From an uncultured Polaribacter sp. (GTDB lineage: Bacteria; Bacteroidota; Bacteroidia; Flavobacteriales; Flavobacteriaceae): a DNA stretch of 64,000 nt. Positions within the stretch are counted from its first letter, which is position 1. Each line of letters starts with the position of its first letter. The translations under genes and the position numbers were made by a program. Positions 45,972 through 57,200 of the stretch are shown piece after piece. The DNA lies in the NCBI RefSeq assembly GCF_947503875.1, contig NZ_CANNFH010000001.1, forward strand, positions 186,001 through 250,000, written 5' to 3'. Below the pieces are notes generated by a model. It saw only the letters and a program-made list of their open reading frames with translations, had not been told where the DNA came from and ran no database searches.

Positions 45972-47015
45972 TTATCTAATGCTAATAGCAATGCCTAAAT
46001 TGGCTGTATTGTATTCTTGTATTGTATAAGAGCCAAAAATCTTTAAAAAACCTAAGCTTAATCTTAAACCAGCTGTAGTCATAAAGCCATTAGATTCAAA
46101 GTTTAGATTAGAGGGAATAAGTAATCTTTGCCTAACAGTGTTATTAGGAGATGGTAAACCTGTTTGATAAACACCTTGAAAGTCTCCTGTCATTTCAAAA
46201 GAAGAGGAACCACTGTTGTAGCCAACACCTCCGTAAATATTAATAATAGGGAAATTTAGAGAGGCTATTGCTTGGGCTGTAAATGCAGTTAAATTAAAAT
46301 TAGTTAATCCGTTTCTAACTTCTAAAACATCAGTATTTACATCTCCAATTTCATAATCTACATTCATAGTTGTATATGCTGCTAAAAGAGAAACATGTAA
46401 AGGTGTTTTGTCTAAGGGCCCAAACCAGTCTGTAATTTCTTTTTTAATTCCAAAGCCTAACATGTTAACAGTTCCTTCGTCTTCACCAAGATCTATCTTT
46501 GGTATTACTCTTACCATTGCTTCCATTTTCCAAGGTAAGCCAACGCTTAGTTGCGCAATTGGTGCAGGTACACCATTAACAGGTAAATCTCCTGTAACTC
46601 CTCCTGGGAAATCGAATTCTGCAGATACATCTTGTCCATTAATATTTCTATTAACACTCATTCTTGTGCTATTACTAGGACCAGCAAAGGTAGATGCTGT
46701 TGCAGAATTAGAGGTGATATTAGAATTACTTCCTAGAACGCTAACAATGTTAAACATTTCTTTTTCTGAAGGCACTAAAGCAGCGCTGGCACCAATTGAG
46801 ATATCAAAACCAAACTTTTTATGCACTTTTGCTGTGTGATACCAACCACTGTTCATGGCGTTTATAAAGCCCTCCATGCCTGGCTGAAAGTATGCTTGTA
46901 TTAAATTTTTAGCATCTCTAGCGTCTGATAAAAGCGCGTTTTCGAAACCGTTTTGAGCTTTTGTGTTTACGGTTAAAAGGAAAACACCTGATAATGTTAG
47001 AATAATCTTTTTCAT
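45972..47015 (-). CDS. DUF6588-family outer-membrane-like protein
   Basis: A 347-residue secreted protein with a signal peptide (residues 1-20, ending TKAQ), then a strand-rich body. It fits DUF6588 as I know it, with the conserved early FQPGMEGFINAMNSGWYHTAK stretch (about residues 43-63). Alternating hydrophobic strands suggest a beta-barrel in the outer membrane, as with FadL/OmpP1-like proteins. A TATATTTG −7 element on the minus strand lies at 47047-47054. Confidence 0.78.
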   Translation of the reverse strand: MKKIILTLSGVFLLTVNTKAQNGFENALLSDARDAKNLIQAYFQPGMEGFINAMNSGWYHTAKVHKKFGFDISIGASAALVPSEKEMFNIVSVLGSNSNITSNSATASTFAGPSNSTRMSVNRNINGQDVSAEFDFPGGVTGDLPVNGVPAPIAQLSVGLPWKMEAMVRVIPKIDLGEDEGTVNMLGFGIKKEITDWFGPLDKTPLHVSLLAAYTTMNVDYEIGDVNTDVLEVRNGLTNFNLTAFTAQAIASLNFPIINIYGGVGYNSGSSSFEMTGDFQGVYQTGLPSPNNTVRQRLLIPSNLNFESNGFMTTAGLRLSLGFLKIFGSYTIQEYNTANLGIAISIR

Positions 47016-47141
47016 GTTAAAATGTATTTTTTTTAATATTTCTTAACAAATATATATAATTAGTATTAAATCATGGTAGAGAGAGTTTTAGGTATTTCGT
47101 AAAAAGGTGTTTTTCCCTGTTTCGATAAGTTTTCAAAATAA

Positions 47142-47171
47142 AAAAAGCTCTAAAGTTAATTAGAGCTTTTT
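47142..47171 (-). terminator. Intrinsic terminator after gyrB
   Basis: Stem AAAAAGCTCTA / TAGAGCTTTTT (47142-47152 with 47161-47171), 8-nt loop, 21 bp past the gyrB stop. Confidence 0.8.
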
Positions 47172-47191
47172 ATAATTTGTTTTATTAAATT

Positions 47192-49144
<1,953 letters not shown>

Positions 49145-49193
49145 TTAATTTTAAGGTTGATGGAAAATTGTTTGCAACAATATTTCTATATCT

Positions 49194-49223
49194 CAAATTT
49201 ACAATTTTAAAATACTATTTCAA
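49194..49223 (-). promoter_or_regulatory. Promoter of gyrB
   Basis: On the minus strand: TTG (49221-49223), 19-nt spacer, TAAATTTG (49194-49201). Both elements fit the Bacteroidota consensus. The transcript would start near 49187, with a leader of about 58 nt. Confidence 0.65.
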
Positions 49224-49575
49224 GCTTTTTTAGCAATTTACTTCTAAAATTATCAACATTTGTTAAAAACACAATAGTGGCTTAAATGGCTTAAAAATCA
49301 TTTTAAAATAGATTTTTGTAAAATTACCAATTGTTTGAAATGTTGAAAACGAATTAATAGCTTAAATAGTAAATTTTGTAAAGTGATTTAATGTGAATAA
49401 TGACGATTATCGATTACGAACTGTCAAATTTAATTGGTTGTCGAAAGATTTTTTAAATTATTATCCTTTTAAGATCGCAGTGCATACTAGTACGCATTAA
49501 GTTACCAGTAAAAAATATTTGAATATTTATTGAAGTTTTATAAAACTTTGTAAAACAAAACTTAATATTCAATTA

Positions 49576-49603
49576 TTTGGTAAACAAACTATGCGTATTT
49601 TTG
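49576..49603 (+). promoter_or_regulatory. Candidate promoter of the GH9 gene
   Basis: TTTG at 49576-49579, a 16-nt spacer, TATTTTTG at 49596-49603. The spacer is one short of the usual range. The 5' leader would be about 79 nt. Confidence 0.45.
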
Positions 49604-49688
49604 AAAACAAACTTTAAAGCCTCGTTCATTTTTAAAGTTTGATTGGTTTTATAATATGTCTGTTCAATTATAAAAAAAAAACTCAGTT

Positions 49689-52172
49689 ATGAGAAAATTA
49701 CACTTTTTTTATCTCTTTATTTTATCGGCAGTTAGTTTCGCTCAAAATCCAATTTATGTAGATAATTTTGATGATAATATTATAAGCATAGCACAATCTT
49801 CAGCTTTTGATTTTGAGATTGTAGACAATAATTTAGAAATTTCAGGAAATGGTTCTGGAGGTATGTGGGCAGCTATGACTTATACTATGCATGATGCAGG
49901 TGTTTCTAAAACTATAGATCTATCTGTAAGTCCTAAATTATATATTAAGGCAAAGGCAAATCAAGGTTTAGAGTTTAGAATAGATTTGCAAGATGAAACA
50001 GGATATGTTACAAATTTACAAGCTACATCTGTAAATATTGGAACAAGTTTCGCGGTTTACGAGTTTGATTTTACAGGCAAGTTTTTGGATGGCGCTTTTG
50101 GTGGTCCTTGTACAAATGGTCCTTGTGTGGTAAATAGCTCAAAAATTACAAATTTGTCAATTTTTGCAAGGCCAGGAGTAGGCGCTTATACTGGTAAAAT
50201 TACTATTGATTGGCTTTCTATTGGGGCGCCATTTGAAGAAGGTGCTCAGCCGTCAAATTACGAAATACGATATAATCAAGTAGGGTATTTTGTAGACAGA
50301 ACTAAAATTTTAAGTGTAAATTCTGCACAACCTTTCGCTAATTTAAATTATACCATCAAAAATAATAGTGATGTAGTTGTTGCCAATGGCACAACAGGAG
50401 CATCTATTTTGTGGGCAGATGCTCAAGAACATGTAGCGCATATAGATTTTACATCTGTAAATTTAGCAGGAGAATATGTGGTTGAAATAGATGACGTTAA
50501 AGAAACAATCACTATTGGTGAAGAAGTTTATGAAGATTTGGCAAAAGCGGCTTTTAAATACTATTATTTTAACAGAGCCAGTATTTCAGTAACCGCAGAG
50601 TTTGGCGATAAATGGACAAGAACTACAGGAATACCAGATACAAATGTAAGAGTGCATAGTTCTGCAGCAACTAGTGCAAGACCTGTAAACACCAGAATCT
50701 CTTCTTCAGGAGGTTGGTATGATGCTGGAGATTACAATAAATACGTTGTAAATAGTGGGATTTCTACCTATACTTTATTAGCTGCTTACGAACATTTTCC
50801 AGAATATTATGGTTCTAAAGATTTTAATATACCTGAGTCTAGCAATAATTTACCAGATATTTTAGATGAAGCTTTTTATAATTTAGATTGGATGTTGACT
50901 ATGCAGGATCCCAATGATGGTGGTGTATATCATAAACTAACAGGACTTGGGTTTAGTGGAATTGTGATGCCAAATCAATATAATTTAGAAAGATACGTAG
51001 TTAAAAAAAGTACGGCAGCTGCTTTAAATTTTGCAGCTGTAGCAGCTACTGCAGCTAGAATTATGACTGATTTTGAAACGCAAAAACCTGGTTACAAAGC
51101 AAAATTGATTACTGCTGCAAAATCTGCTTATGCTTGGGCATTGGCAAATCCGAATGTGTTTTTTACCAACCCAAGTGATGTTGTAACAGGAGAATATGGA
51201 GACACAAATTTAAGTGATGAGTTTTTATGGGCAGCAACAGAATTATTTATAACTACAAAAGAAAATATTTACAAAAATGCAGTTAATGTTTTTTCTATGA
51301 ATAATCAAGTGCCTAATTGGCAAAGCGTTAGTGCTTTGGCGTTGTATTCTATAAATCATCATGCATCAAAAATAGCATCAGATATTAACACAACAGAGGC
51401 CAGAAAAAGATTGTTATTAATGGCAGATATTTTAGAAAATAATGTAAATAATTCTGCAATGAAAACTACTATGGCTCAGAACGATTATGTTTGGGGAAGT
51501 AATGGAGTTGCTGGGAATCAAGTTTTATATTTAATTAGAGCGTATGAATTAACCCAAGATGATAAATATTTAAATGCAGCCTATATTGCAATGGATTATT
51601 TATTAGGAAGAAATGGTACAGGATTTTCTTTTGTAACTGGTTTTGGTACCAAAACTCCAATGAATCCACACCACAGAATTTCTGAAGCAGACAATATTGC
51701 AGATCCTGTACCTGGAATGTTAGCTGGTGGGCCACAACCAGGGCAGCAAGATGATTGTGCATATCCTAGTAGTGTAAGGGCAAAATCTTATTCAGAAACA
51801 TGGTGTTCTTATGCTTCTAATGAGGTTACCATTAATTGGAATTCACCATTAATGTATGCAGTAAATGCTTTACAGAATTACCAAAACAAAGGTGCTGCAC
51901 TTTCTGTGGCAAATGAGTCTGAAAAAGATATAGTAGATCTTATTCAATTGTATCCAAACCCAACTAAAGATAAATTATTTGTAAACTCAGGTTCTAGAAA
52001 AATTAAAAACGTTTCTATTTACTCTATTCAAGGCAAATTGGTGTTTTCGGCAAATAATAATGCCCAAGAACAGTTAAAAAGTATAGATGTTTCCAATTTA
52101 AATACAGGTATTTATTTTGTTAAACTGGCAACAGATAATGGTTTTATAACCAGAAGAATATTAAAAAAATAA
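49689..52172 (+). CDS. GH9-family endoglucanase with type IX sorting domain
   Basis: An 827-residue secreted cellulase. It has a signal peptide (residues 1-18, ending SFAQ), an N-terminal carbohydrate-binding-like beta-sandwich (about 20-190), a cellulase N-terminal Ig-like domain (about 193-275), the GH9 catalytic barrel (about 280-740), and a type A type IX sorting domain (about 755-827, LYPNPTKDKLFVNS ... ISTGIYFVKL-like ending ... RRILKK). Catalytic residues are Asp345 and Asp348 in DAGDYNKYV and Glu712 in SNEVTINWN. It would be exported by SecYEG and then moved to the surface by the GldKLMN machine. Confidence 0.93.
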   Translation: MRKLHFFYLFILSAVSFAQNPIYVDNFDDNIISIAQSSAFDFEIVDNNLEISGNGSGGMWAAMTYTMHDAGVSKTIDLSVSPKLYIKAKANQGLEFRIDLQDETGYVTNLQATSVNIGTSFAVYEFDFTGKFLDGAFGGPCTNGPCVVNSSKITNLSIFARPGVGAYTGKITIDWLSIGAPFEEGAQPSNYEIRYNQVGYFVDRTKILSVNSAQPFANLNYTIKNNSDVVVANGTTGASILWADAQEHVAHIDFTSVNLAGEYVVEIDDVKETITIGEEVYEDLAKAAFKYYYFNRASISVTAEFGDKWTRTTGIPDTNVRVHSSAATSARPVNTRISSSGGWYDAGDYNKYVVNSGISTYTLLAAYEHFPEYYGSKDFNIPESSNNLPDILDEAFYNLDWMLTMQDPNDGGVYHKLTGLGFSGIVMPNQYNLERYVVKKSTAAALNFAAVAATAARIMTDFETQKPGYKAKLITAAKSAYAWALANPNVFFTNPSDVVTGEYGDTNLSDEFLWAATELFITTKENIYKNAVNVFSMNNQVPNWQSVSALALYSINHHASKIASDINTTEARKRLLLMADILENNVNNSAMKTTMAQNDYVWGSNGVAGNQVLYLIRAYELTQDDKYLNAAYIAMDYLLGRNGTGFSFVTGFGTKTPMNPHHRISEADNIADPVPGMLAGGPQPGQQDDCAYPSSVRAKSYSETWCSYASNEVTINWNSPLMYAVNALQNYQNKGAALSVANESEKDIVDLIQLYPNPTKDKLFVNSGSRKIKNVSIYSIQGKLVFSANNNAQEQLKSIDVSNLNTGIYFVKLATDNGFITRRILKK

Positions 52173-52292
52173 AACTGTTTTACAGATATATTAATTTTTT
52201 TAGATTAAACTTTATTTTAATGGATATTCTATAAGGAAAACTCCTAAAAATTATTGTTTATTTAAAACTGTTTATTAATTATTAAAAATATG

Positions 52293-52322
52293 TTGTCAAC
52301 TATGCAAATTACTATATATTTG
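52293..52322 (+). promoter_or_regulatory. Promoter of the gat-aspS operon
   Basis: TTG at 52293-52295, a 19-nt spacer, and TATATTTG at 52315-52322. This matches the Bacteroidota consensus TTG-N17-23-TAnnTTTG at every fixed base. Transcription should start near 52329, about 11 nt before the leader-peptide ATG. Confidence 0.7.
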
Positions 52323-52339
52323 ACACCAATATTTTTAAA

Positions 52340-52390
52340 ATGAATTTCATAAATAACAACAATCGTAATTTCAATAATCCTAATTTTTAG
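52340..52390 (+). CDS. Asn-rich leader peptide of the gat-aspS operon
   Basis: A 16-codon ORF, MNFINNNNRNFNNPNF. Nine of its 16 codons are Asn (codons 2, 5-8, 10, 12, 13, 15). It starts about 11 nt after the predicted transcription start and ends just before a set of competing hairpins and a terminator (52378-52455). Stalling at Asn codons when Asn-tRNA(Asn) is short is the expected signal. Three Phe codons are also present, but the genes downstream make Asn-tRNA, so Asn sensing is the better reading. Confidence 0.8.
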   Translation: MNFINNNNRNFNNPNF

Positions 52391-52455
52391 GGTTAGGAAG
52401 GTTGTTGTATAAAATATATAAATAAAGCCTTCCAGATTTTGGAAGGCTTTTTTTT
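52378..52455 (+). promoter_or_regulatory. Transcription attenuator of the gat-aspS operon
   Basis: Four segments are visible. Segment 1, TCCTAA (52378-52383, inside the last leader codons), pairs with TTAGGA (52393-52398). Segment 2, GGAAGG (52396-52401), pairs with segment 3, CCTTCC (52428-52433). Segment 3 also pairs as AAAGCCTTCC (52424-52433) with segment 4, GGAAGGCTTT (52441-52450). The 3:4 stem has a 7-nt loop and runs into eight T (52448-52455), a strong intrinsic terminator. A ribosome stalled on Asn codons 12-15 covers segment 1 and frees segment 2 to form the antiterminator 2:3. Confidence 0.8.
52424..52455 (+). terminator. Attenuator terminator before the gatC-like gene
   Basis: 10-bp perfect stem AAAGCCTTCC/GGAAGGCTTT, loop AGATTTT, eight-T tract. 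It lies 60 bp before the first structural gene, so it must be read through for expression. Confidence 0.85.
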
Positions 52456-52514
52456 ATCCTGAACTTTTTACTGCGCTTGTAGAAGTATGTTTCAGGAACT
52501 CTAAAAATAAAGAA

Positions 52515-52775
52515 ATGACTAAAATAATGACTGTCGACGTTTTGTCGAGTATTAAAGGAGCAAAAGAATCTGAAGCTGTTAGTAAATTATTTGACGTAAT
52601 AAAAAGCACAAATGCTACAACAGCCAATACTGTAAGTAGAAATGCAGTTTCTTTAAATAATTTAAGAGAAGATGTTGTGGTTCATAGTCCGCAAGCGGAA
52701 AAAGACATCATTATAGAAAATTTTCCAAGAGAAAAAAATGGCTACTTAGTAGTTGCAAAAGTTATAGAGGAATAA
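52515..52775 (+). CDS. Divergent GatC-like subunit (putative)
   Basis: An 86-residue protein in the position where gatC would be, directly before gatA and gatB-aspS. The C-terminal half, with LREDVV, then IIIENFPREKNGYLVVAKVIEE spread over residues 65-86, follows the GatC pattern LRxDVV ... NAP ... GFFxVPKVxE. The N-terminal half (SSIKGAKESEAVSKLFDVIKS) does not resemble the usual GatC helices. GatC is needed to hold GatA and GatB together, so a diverged GatC is likely. Start at ATG 52515; an internal ATG at residue 5 is also possible. Confidence 0.6.
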   Translation: MTKIMTVDVLSSIKGAKESEAVSKLFDVIKSTNATTANTVSRNAVSLNNLREDVVVHSPQAEKDIIIENFPREKNGYLVVAKVIEE

Positions 52776-52840
52776 AAACACGGTTTTAGTTATTGGTTTT
52801 TAGTTGTTAGAAATAGCAACAAAACTAAAAAATAATAAGT

Positions 52841-54238
52841 ATGAGTAACATCAGAAAAATACACGATCAACTTCAAAATAAAGAAATATCTTGTTTAGAG
52901 TTGATAAAAAATAAGTTAGATTTATTAAAATCGAACACACATCATACAGTAAATTCTTTGTTAGATGAAACGGCTTTAGCATTGGCTAAAAAAGTAGATG
53001 CTAAAATTGCAAACGGAGAAAAAATTGGCTTGTTAGAAGGTATTCCTTTTGGTGTTAAAGACGTTTATATGCTTCAAGGAACGTATACAACTGCAAGTTC
53101 AGATTTGCTAAAACAATACAAATCTTCCTACACGGCCACTGCAATTCAGAAATTATTAGATGCTGGTGCAATACCTTTAGTAAAAGAAAACGGAGATAGT
53201 TTTGGGCATGGTTCATCTTCTGAAAACACCATTTTTGGAGCCGTAAAAAATGCTGTAAATCCAGATTTAGTTAGTGGAGGTTCTAGTGGAGGTTCTGCTG
53301 TAAATGTAGCTAAAGAATATACCGTTTTTTCTATTGGAGGAGATACAGGAGGTTCTATTAGACAACCAGCAGGGTACAATAATGTATATGGTTTAAAACC
53401 AACCTATGGTAGAATTTCTAGATTTGGAATATTAGCATACGCCTCTTCTACAGATTGTGTTGGGCCTATTGCAAAATCTATAGAAGATGTTAGAATTGTG
53501 CTAAATGTAATGAGTGGTAAAGATGTTAAAGACCAAACTACCTATGCATCAAAAGAAATACTAGAAGACACTATTTTAAATACTGATGAAATAAAAACTG
53601 TTGGCTATTTTAAAAACTTTATAGAAAATGATGCGATTGATGCTAAGGTAAAAGCAGATTTTTTAGCATCCATAGAAAAAATTAAAGCCAAAGGAATTAC
53701 AGTAAAAGAATTAGATTTTTTCGAATCAGATACTTTGGTTTCTACCTATTATACATTGGCAATGGCAGAAACAGCCTCTAACTTATCTAGGTTAGATGGT
53801 ACAAATTACGGTGCAAGAATAGAAGGCGATAATTTAAAAGATACCTATTCTATTACACGTTCAGAAAATTTTTCTGAAGAAACTAAACGTAGAATTGTTG
53901 GTGGAAATCAAGTGTTATCTCAAGGTTTTTCCGATGAAATTTATTTAAAAGGACTGAATTTAAGAGATCAGATTTCAGAAAACTTCGAGAAAGATTTTAA
54001 AGAAGTTGATATTATTTTATCACCGGTAACACCAAATAACCCGCCAAAAATTGGCGATAGTTTAAAAGATCCTTTAGCAATGTACTTATCAGATGCTTAT
54101 ACAGTTGGTTTTAGTTTGGGACAATTACCAACGTTAACTGTGCCACAAGGAACTGCAACAGGCTTACAAATTACAGCAGCAAAAAATAACGACGAACTTG
54201 TTTTGAAGTTTGCTAACTTCTTAAAAGATACACTATAA
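52841..54238 (+). CDS. gatA: Asp-tRNA(Asn)/Glu-tRNA(Gln) amidotransferase subunit A
   Basis: A 465-residue amidase-signature enzyme that releases ammonia from Gln for tRNA amidation. The Ser-cisSer-Lys triad is visible: Lys73 (GVKD), cis-Ser148 region (SGGSSGGSA, residues 145-153) and nucleophile Ser172 (GGDTGGSIRQPA). YGLKPTYGRISRFG is typical of GatA and not of general amidases. Its stop and the next start overlap by 1 base (TAATG), so expression with GatB-AspRS is coupled. Confidence 0.92.
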   Translation: MSNIRKIHDQLQNKEISCLELIKNKLDLLKSNTHHTVNSLLDETALALAKKVDAKIANGEKIGLLEGIPFGVKDVYMLQGTYTTASSDLLKQYKSSYTATAIQKLLDAGAIPLVKENGDSFGHGSSSENTIFGAVKNAVNPDLVSGGSSGGSAVNVAKEYTVFSIGGDTGGSIRQPAGYNNVYGLKPTYGRISRFGILAYASSTDCVGPIAKSIEDVRIVLNVMSGKDVKDQTTYASKEILEDTILNTDEIKTVGYFKNFIENDAIDAKVKADFLASIEKIKAKGITVKELDFFESDTLVSTYYTLAMAETASNLSRLDGTNYGARIEGDNLKDTYSITRSENFSEETKRRIVGGNQVLSQGFSDEIYLKGLNLRDQISENFEKDFKEVDIILSPVTPNNPPKIGDSLKDPLAMYLSDAYTVGFSLGQLPTLTVPQGTATGLQITAAKNNDELVLKFANFLKDTL

Positions 54239-57200
54239 TGGAATTGGAACAATTAAATGAGCTTTTAAAAAAGCACGATTTAGAGTTAGTAATTGGTTTA
54301 GAAACACACGTGCGTTTAAATACAAATACCAAGTTGTTTTGTTCTTGTCCTAATCAAGAAATAGAACAACCAAATCATAATATTTGTTCAGTTTGTACGG
54401 GACAAATGGGTGTTTTGCCAGCTATAAATAAAGAAGCAATTACCAAAGCTATTTACTTTGGAAAAGCGGTGAAATCTACTTTTAGTAACGAAGTAATTTC
54501 TTGGGATCGAAAACATTATGAATATCCAGATAATCCTAAGAACATTCAAATTACACAGTTTCATAATCCTGTAATTCCAGATGGAGAAGTATCTTGTTTT
54601 AGAAATGATGGTTCTCAGTTTACGGTAAATTTAACGCAAGTTCATATTGAAGAAGATGCTGCAAAATTAATGCACGAAAAGAAAATTTCTTTGGTAGATT
54701 TTAACAAAGCAGGTGTACCTTTAATTGAAATTGTAACAGAACCTTGTATTCGTAATATAGAAGATGCATCAACGTATGCACAATACATTCAAAGAATTGT
54801 ACAAAATCTAGGTATTTCTGAAGCAAATTTAGAAAAAGGGGAGTTTAAATCTGATGTTTCTGTATCGCTTAGAAAAAAACATACCTACAATTTAAATCCT
54901 AGAACAGAAATCAAAAACTTGAATTCGTTTAAGTTTATGGTAGATGCGTTAAAGGAAGAAATAGAAAAACAGTTAAATTATTATATAGAAAATAAAGCGT
55001 TTAGACCAGACCAAACCACGGTTTTATGGGATGCAGATTTAAAGCAAACCAAAACCATGCGTAAAAAGGAGTTTGAGGCAGATTATCGTTTTATTTCTGA
55101 ACCAGATTTACCTTTTGTAAATATTAAAAATGTTGTTGAAAGTATAGATGTTGATATCAGTTCTTTACCGTTTGCAGTAGAATCTATTTTAATAAAAGGT
55201 GGTGTTTTACCTCAAGACGCAAAGTTTTTTACGGCAGATGCATTGCGTTCAGAAACGTTTGTAGCCATTAATAATCAAATTAAAGATCCGTCTTTTGTTG
55301 CAAAAACCTTAGTGAATAATATTGGTGCAGATGAATATGCGAATATTCATGATATAAAACAATTAACGGAAATTTTTCAATTATTTAAAGCCGATAAAAT
55401 AACATCTGTTTTAGTACAAAACGGAATAACAGCTTACTTAAAAGATAGTAATTTTGACTATAACAAGTATTTTGAAGACAATACCATATCTGAAGATAAA
55501 ATAAAAGATGCTGTTGCTACCGTAATTTCAGCAAACGAAGCAATTGCAAATGATATAAAAGCAGGAAATCAAGGCAAAGCAGGAATTTTAGTGGGTAAAG
55601 TTATTGCTATTATTGGTAAAGGAGCTTCAGGAAAAGTGATTCGTGAAGAGATTTTAAGCGCCATTAGCAATTCGTCTACAACTGTTGACAACCAGCCAAA
55701 TACTAAAACTCAAGAACCAAAAGCTAACGCTAAGAAGGCTAAAAAAGGTGATGCTATTGAAGAACTGCAACAAACTCCGATAATTATTAAGGACAATTAC
55801 AGAACACACAAAATATCAGAGTTATCAGAAGCATCAATTCAGCAAGAAGTTACATTATCAGGTTGGGTAGCTAGTGTAAGAGATCATGGAGAGTTGATGT
55901 TTATCGATTTAAGAGACTCTAGTTACCAAATTTTTCAAGTACGTTTAAGTAGAGAAACATTCCCTAATTTAGACGAATTGGTAAAACTAAAACCAGAAAC
56001 CGTAATTTCTGTATCAGGAGTTGTTGTGCAAAGAAATGAAGACGATTATAATGCAGGTTTAAGAACCGGTAAATTAGAATTGGAAACGGCAACTTTAGAG
56101 ATTTTAAATTTGGCAAAAACCTTGCCTTTTGAAATTAAAAGAGCTGCTAAAAGTAACGAGAAAGTAAGGTTTGAATACAAATTTTTAGATCATAGAAATG
56201 ATGATGTTCGTAGAGCAATTGTAAATCGCCATAAGGTGATAAAATTGATGCGAGATATCTTAGACGAAGAAGAATTTTTAGAAATAGAAACGCCAATTTT
56301 AACTGCAGGTACAGATGAAGGTGCAAGAGAATTTATTGTACCAACACGTAAACAAGCAGGTTCTTTTTACACCTTACCACAAGCACCACAGCAGTTTAAA
56401 CAAATGCTAATGGTGGGTGGTTTTGAGAAATACTTCCAAATTGCACGTTGTTTTAGAGATGAAGATTCTCGTGGAGACAGACAACCAGAATTTACCCAAT
56501 TAGATATTGAAATGGCATACGCAAGTATGCAACAGATTATAGATTTAAACACCAAAATGTTTAATGAAATTGTTAAGAAAATCTATGGTAAAAAATGGAT
56601 TTTACATCCTTTTGAGGTAATTACCTACAAAGAAGCAATGGATAAATATGGTTGTGATAGACCAGATTTACGCTATGGTTTGCAAATGCAAGACATTACA
56701 GCAATTGTAAAAGATACTACTTTTCAGGTGTTTAGTAAACCAATTGAAGAAGGCGGAATTGTAAAATGTATTAAGGTTTCTGCAAAAGAACAAGGAAACA
56801 AACGTATGTCTAAAGGGCAAATTGAAAACTTAACTGCCATTGCACAGCAAAACGGTTTAGGTGGTTTGGCATACATTATTGTAAATGAAAACGATTTACA
56901 ATCGCCAATAATTAAGTTTTTAGGCGAGGAAATTGCAACCAATATTATTAAAGAAACCAATGCACAAGTTGGTGATATTGTCTTTTTCTCTGCTGCAGAT
57001 TATGCAACTGCAAACAAAGCTTTAGATGCTGTTCGTCAAGAAATGGGGCGTATTCTAAGATTGATAAATCCTAAAGAATTAAAACCTGCTTGGGTAGTAG
57101 ATTTTCCAATGTTTGAAAAAACAGATGAAGGTAGATGGACGTTTACACACAATCCGTTTTCTATGCCAGCAATTTACGATTTAGAAAAGCACATGACTGG

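Noticed and set aside
46408..46839. 143-codon open frame antisense to the DUF6588 gene
   Set aside because: The composition (many Pro, Ser, Leu) is what is expected from the reverse strand of a strand-rich secreted protein.
52340..52390. Leader peptide as a Phe sensor (three Phe codons)
   Set aside because: Asn codons are three times as frequent and the genes downstream make Asn-tRNA; no Phe gene is near.
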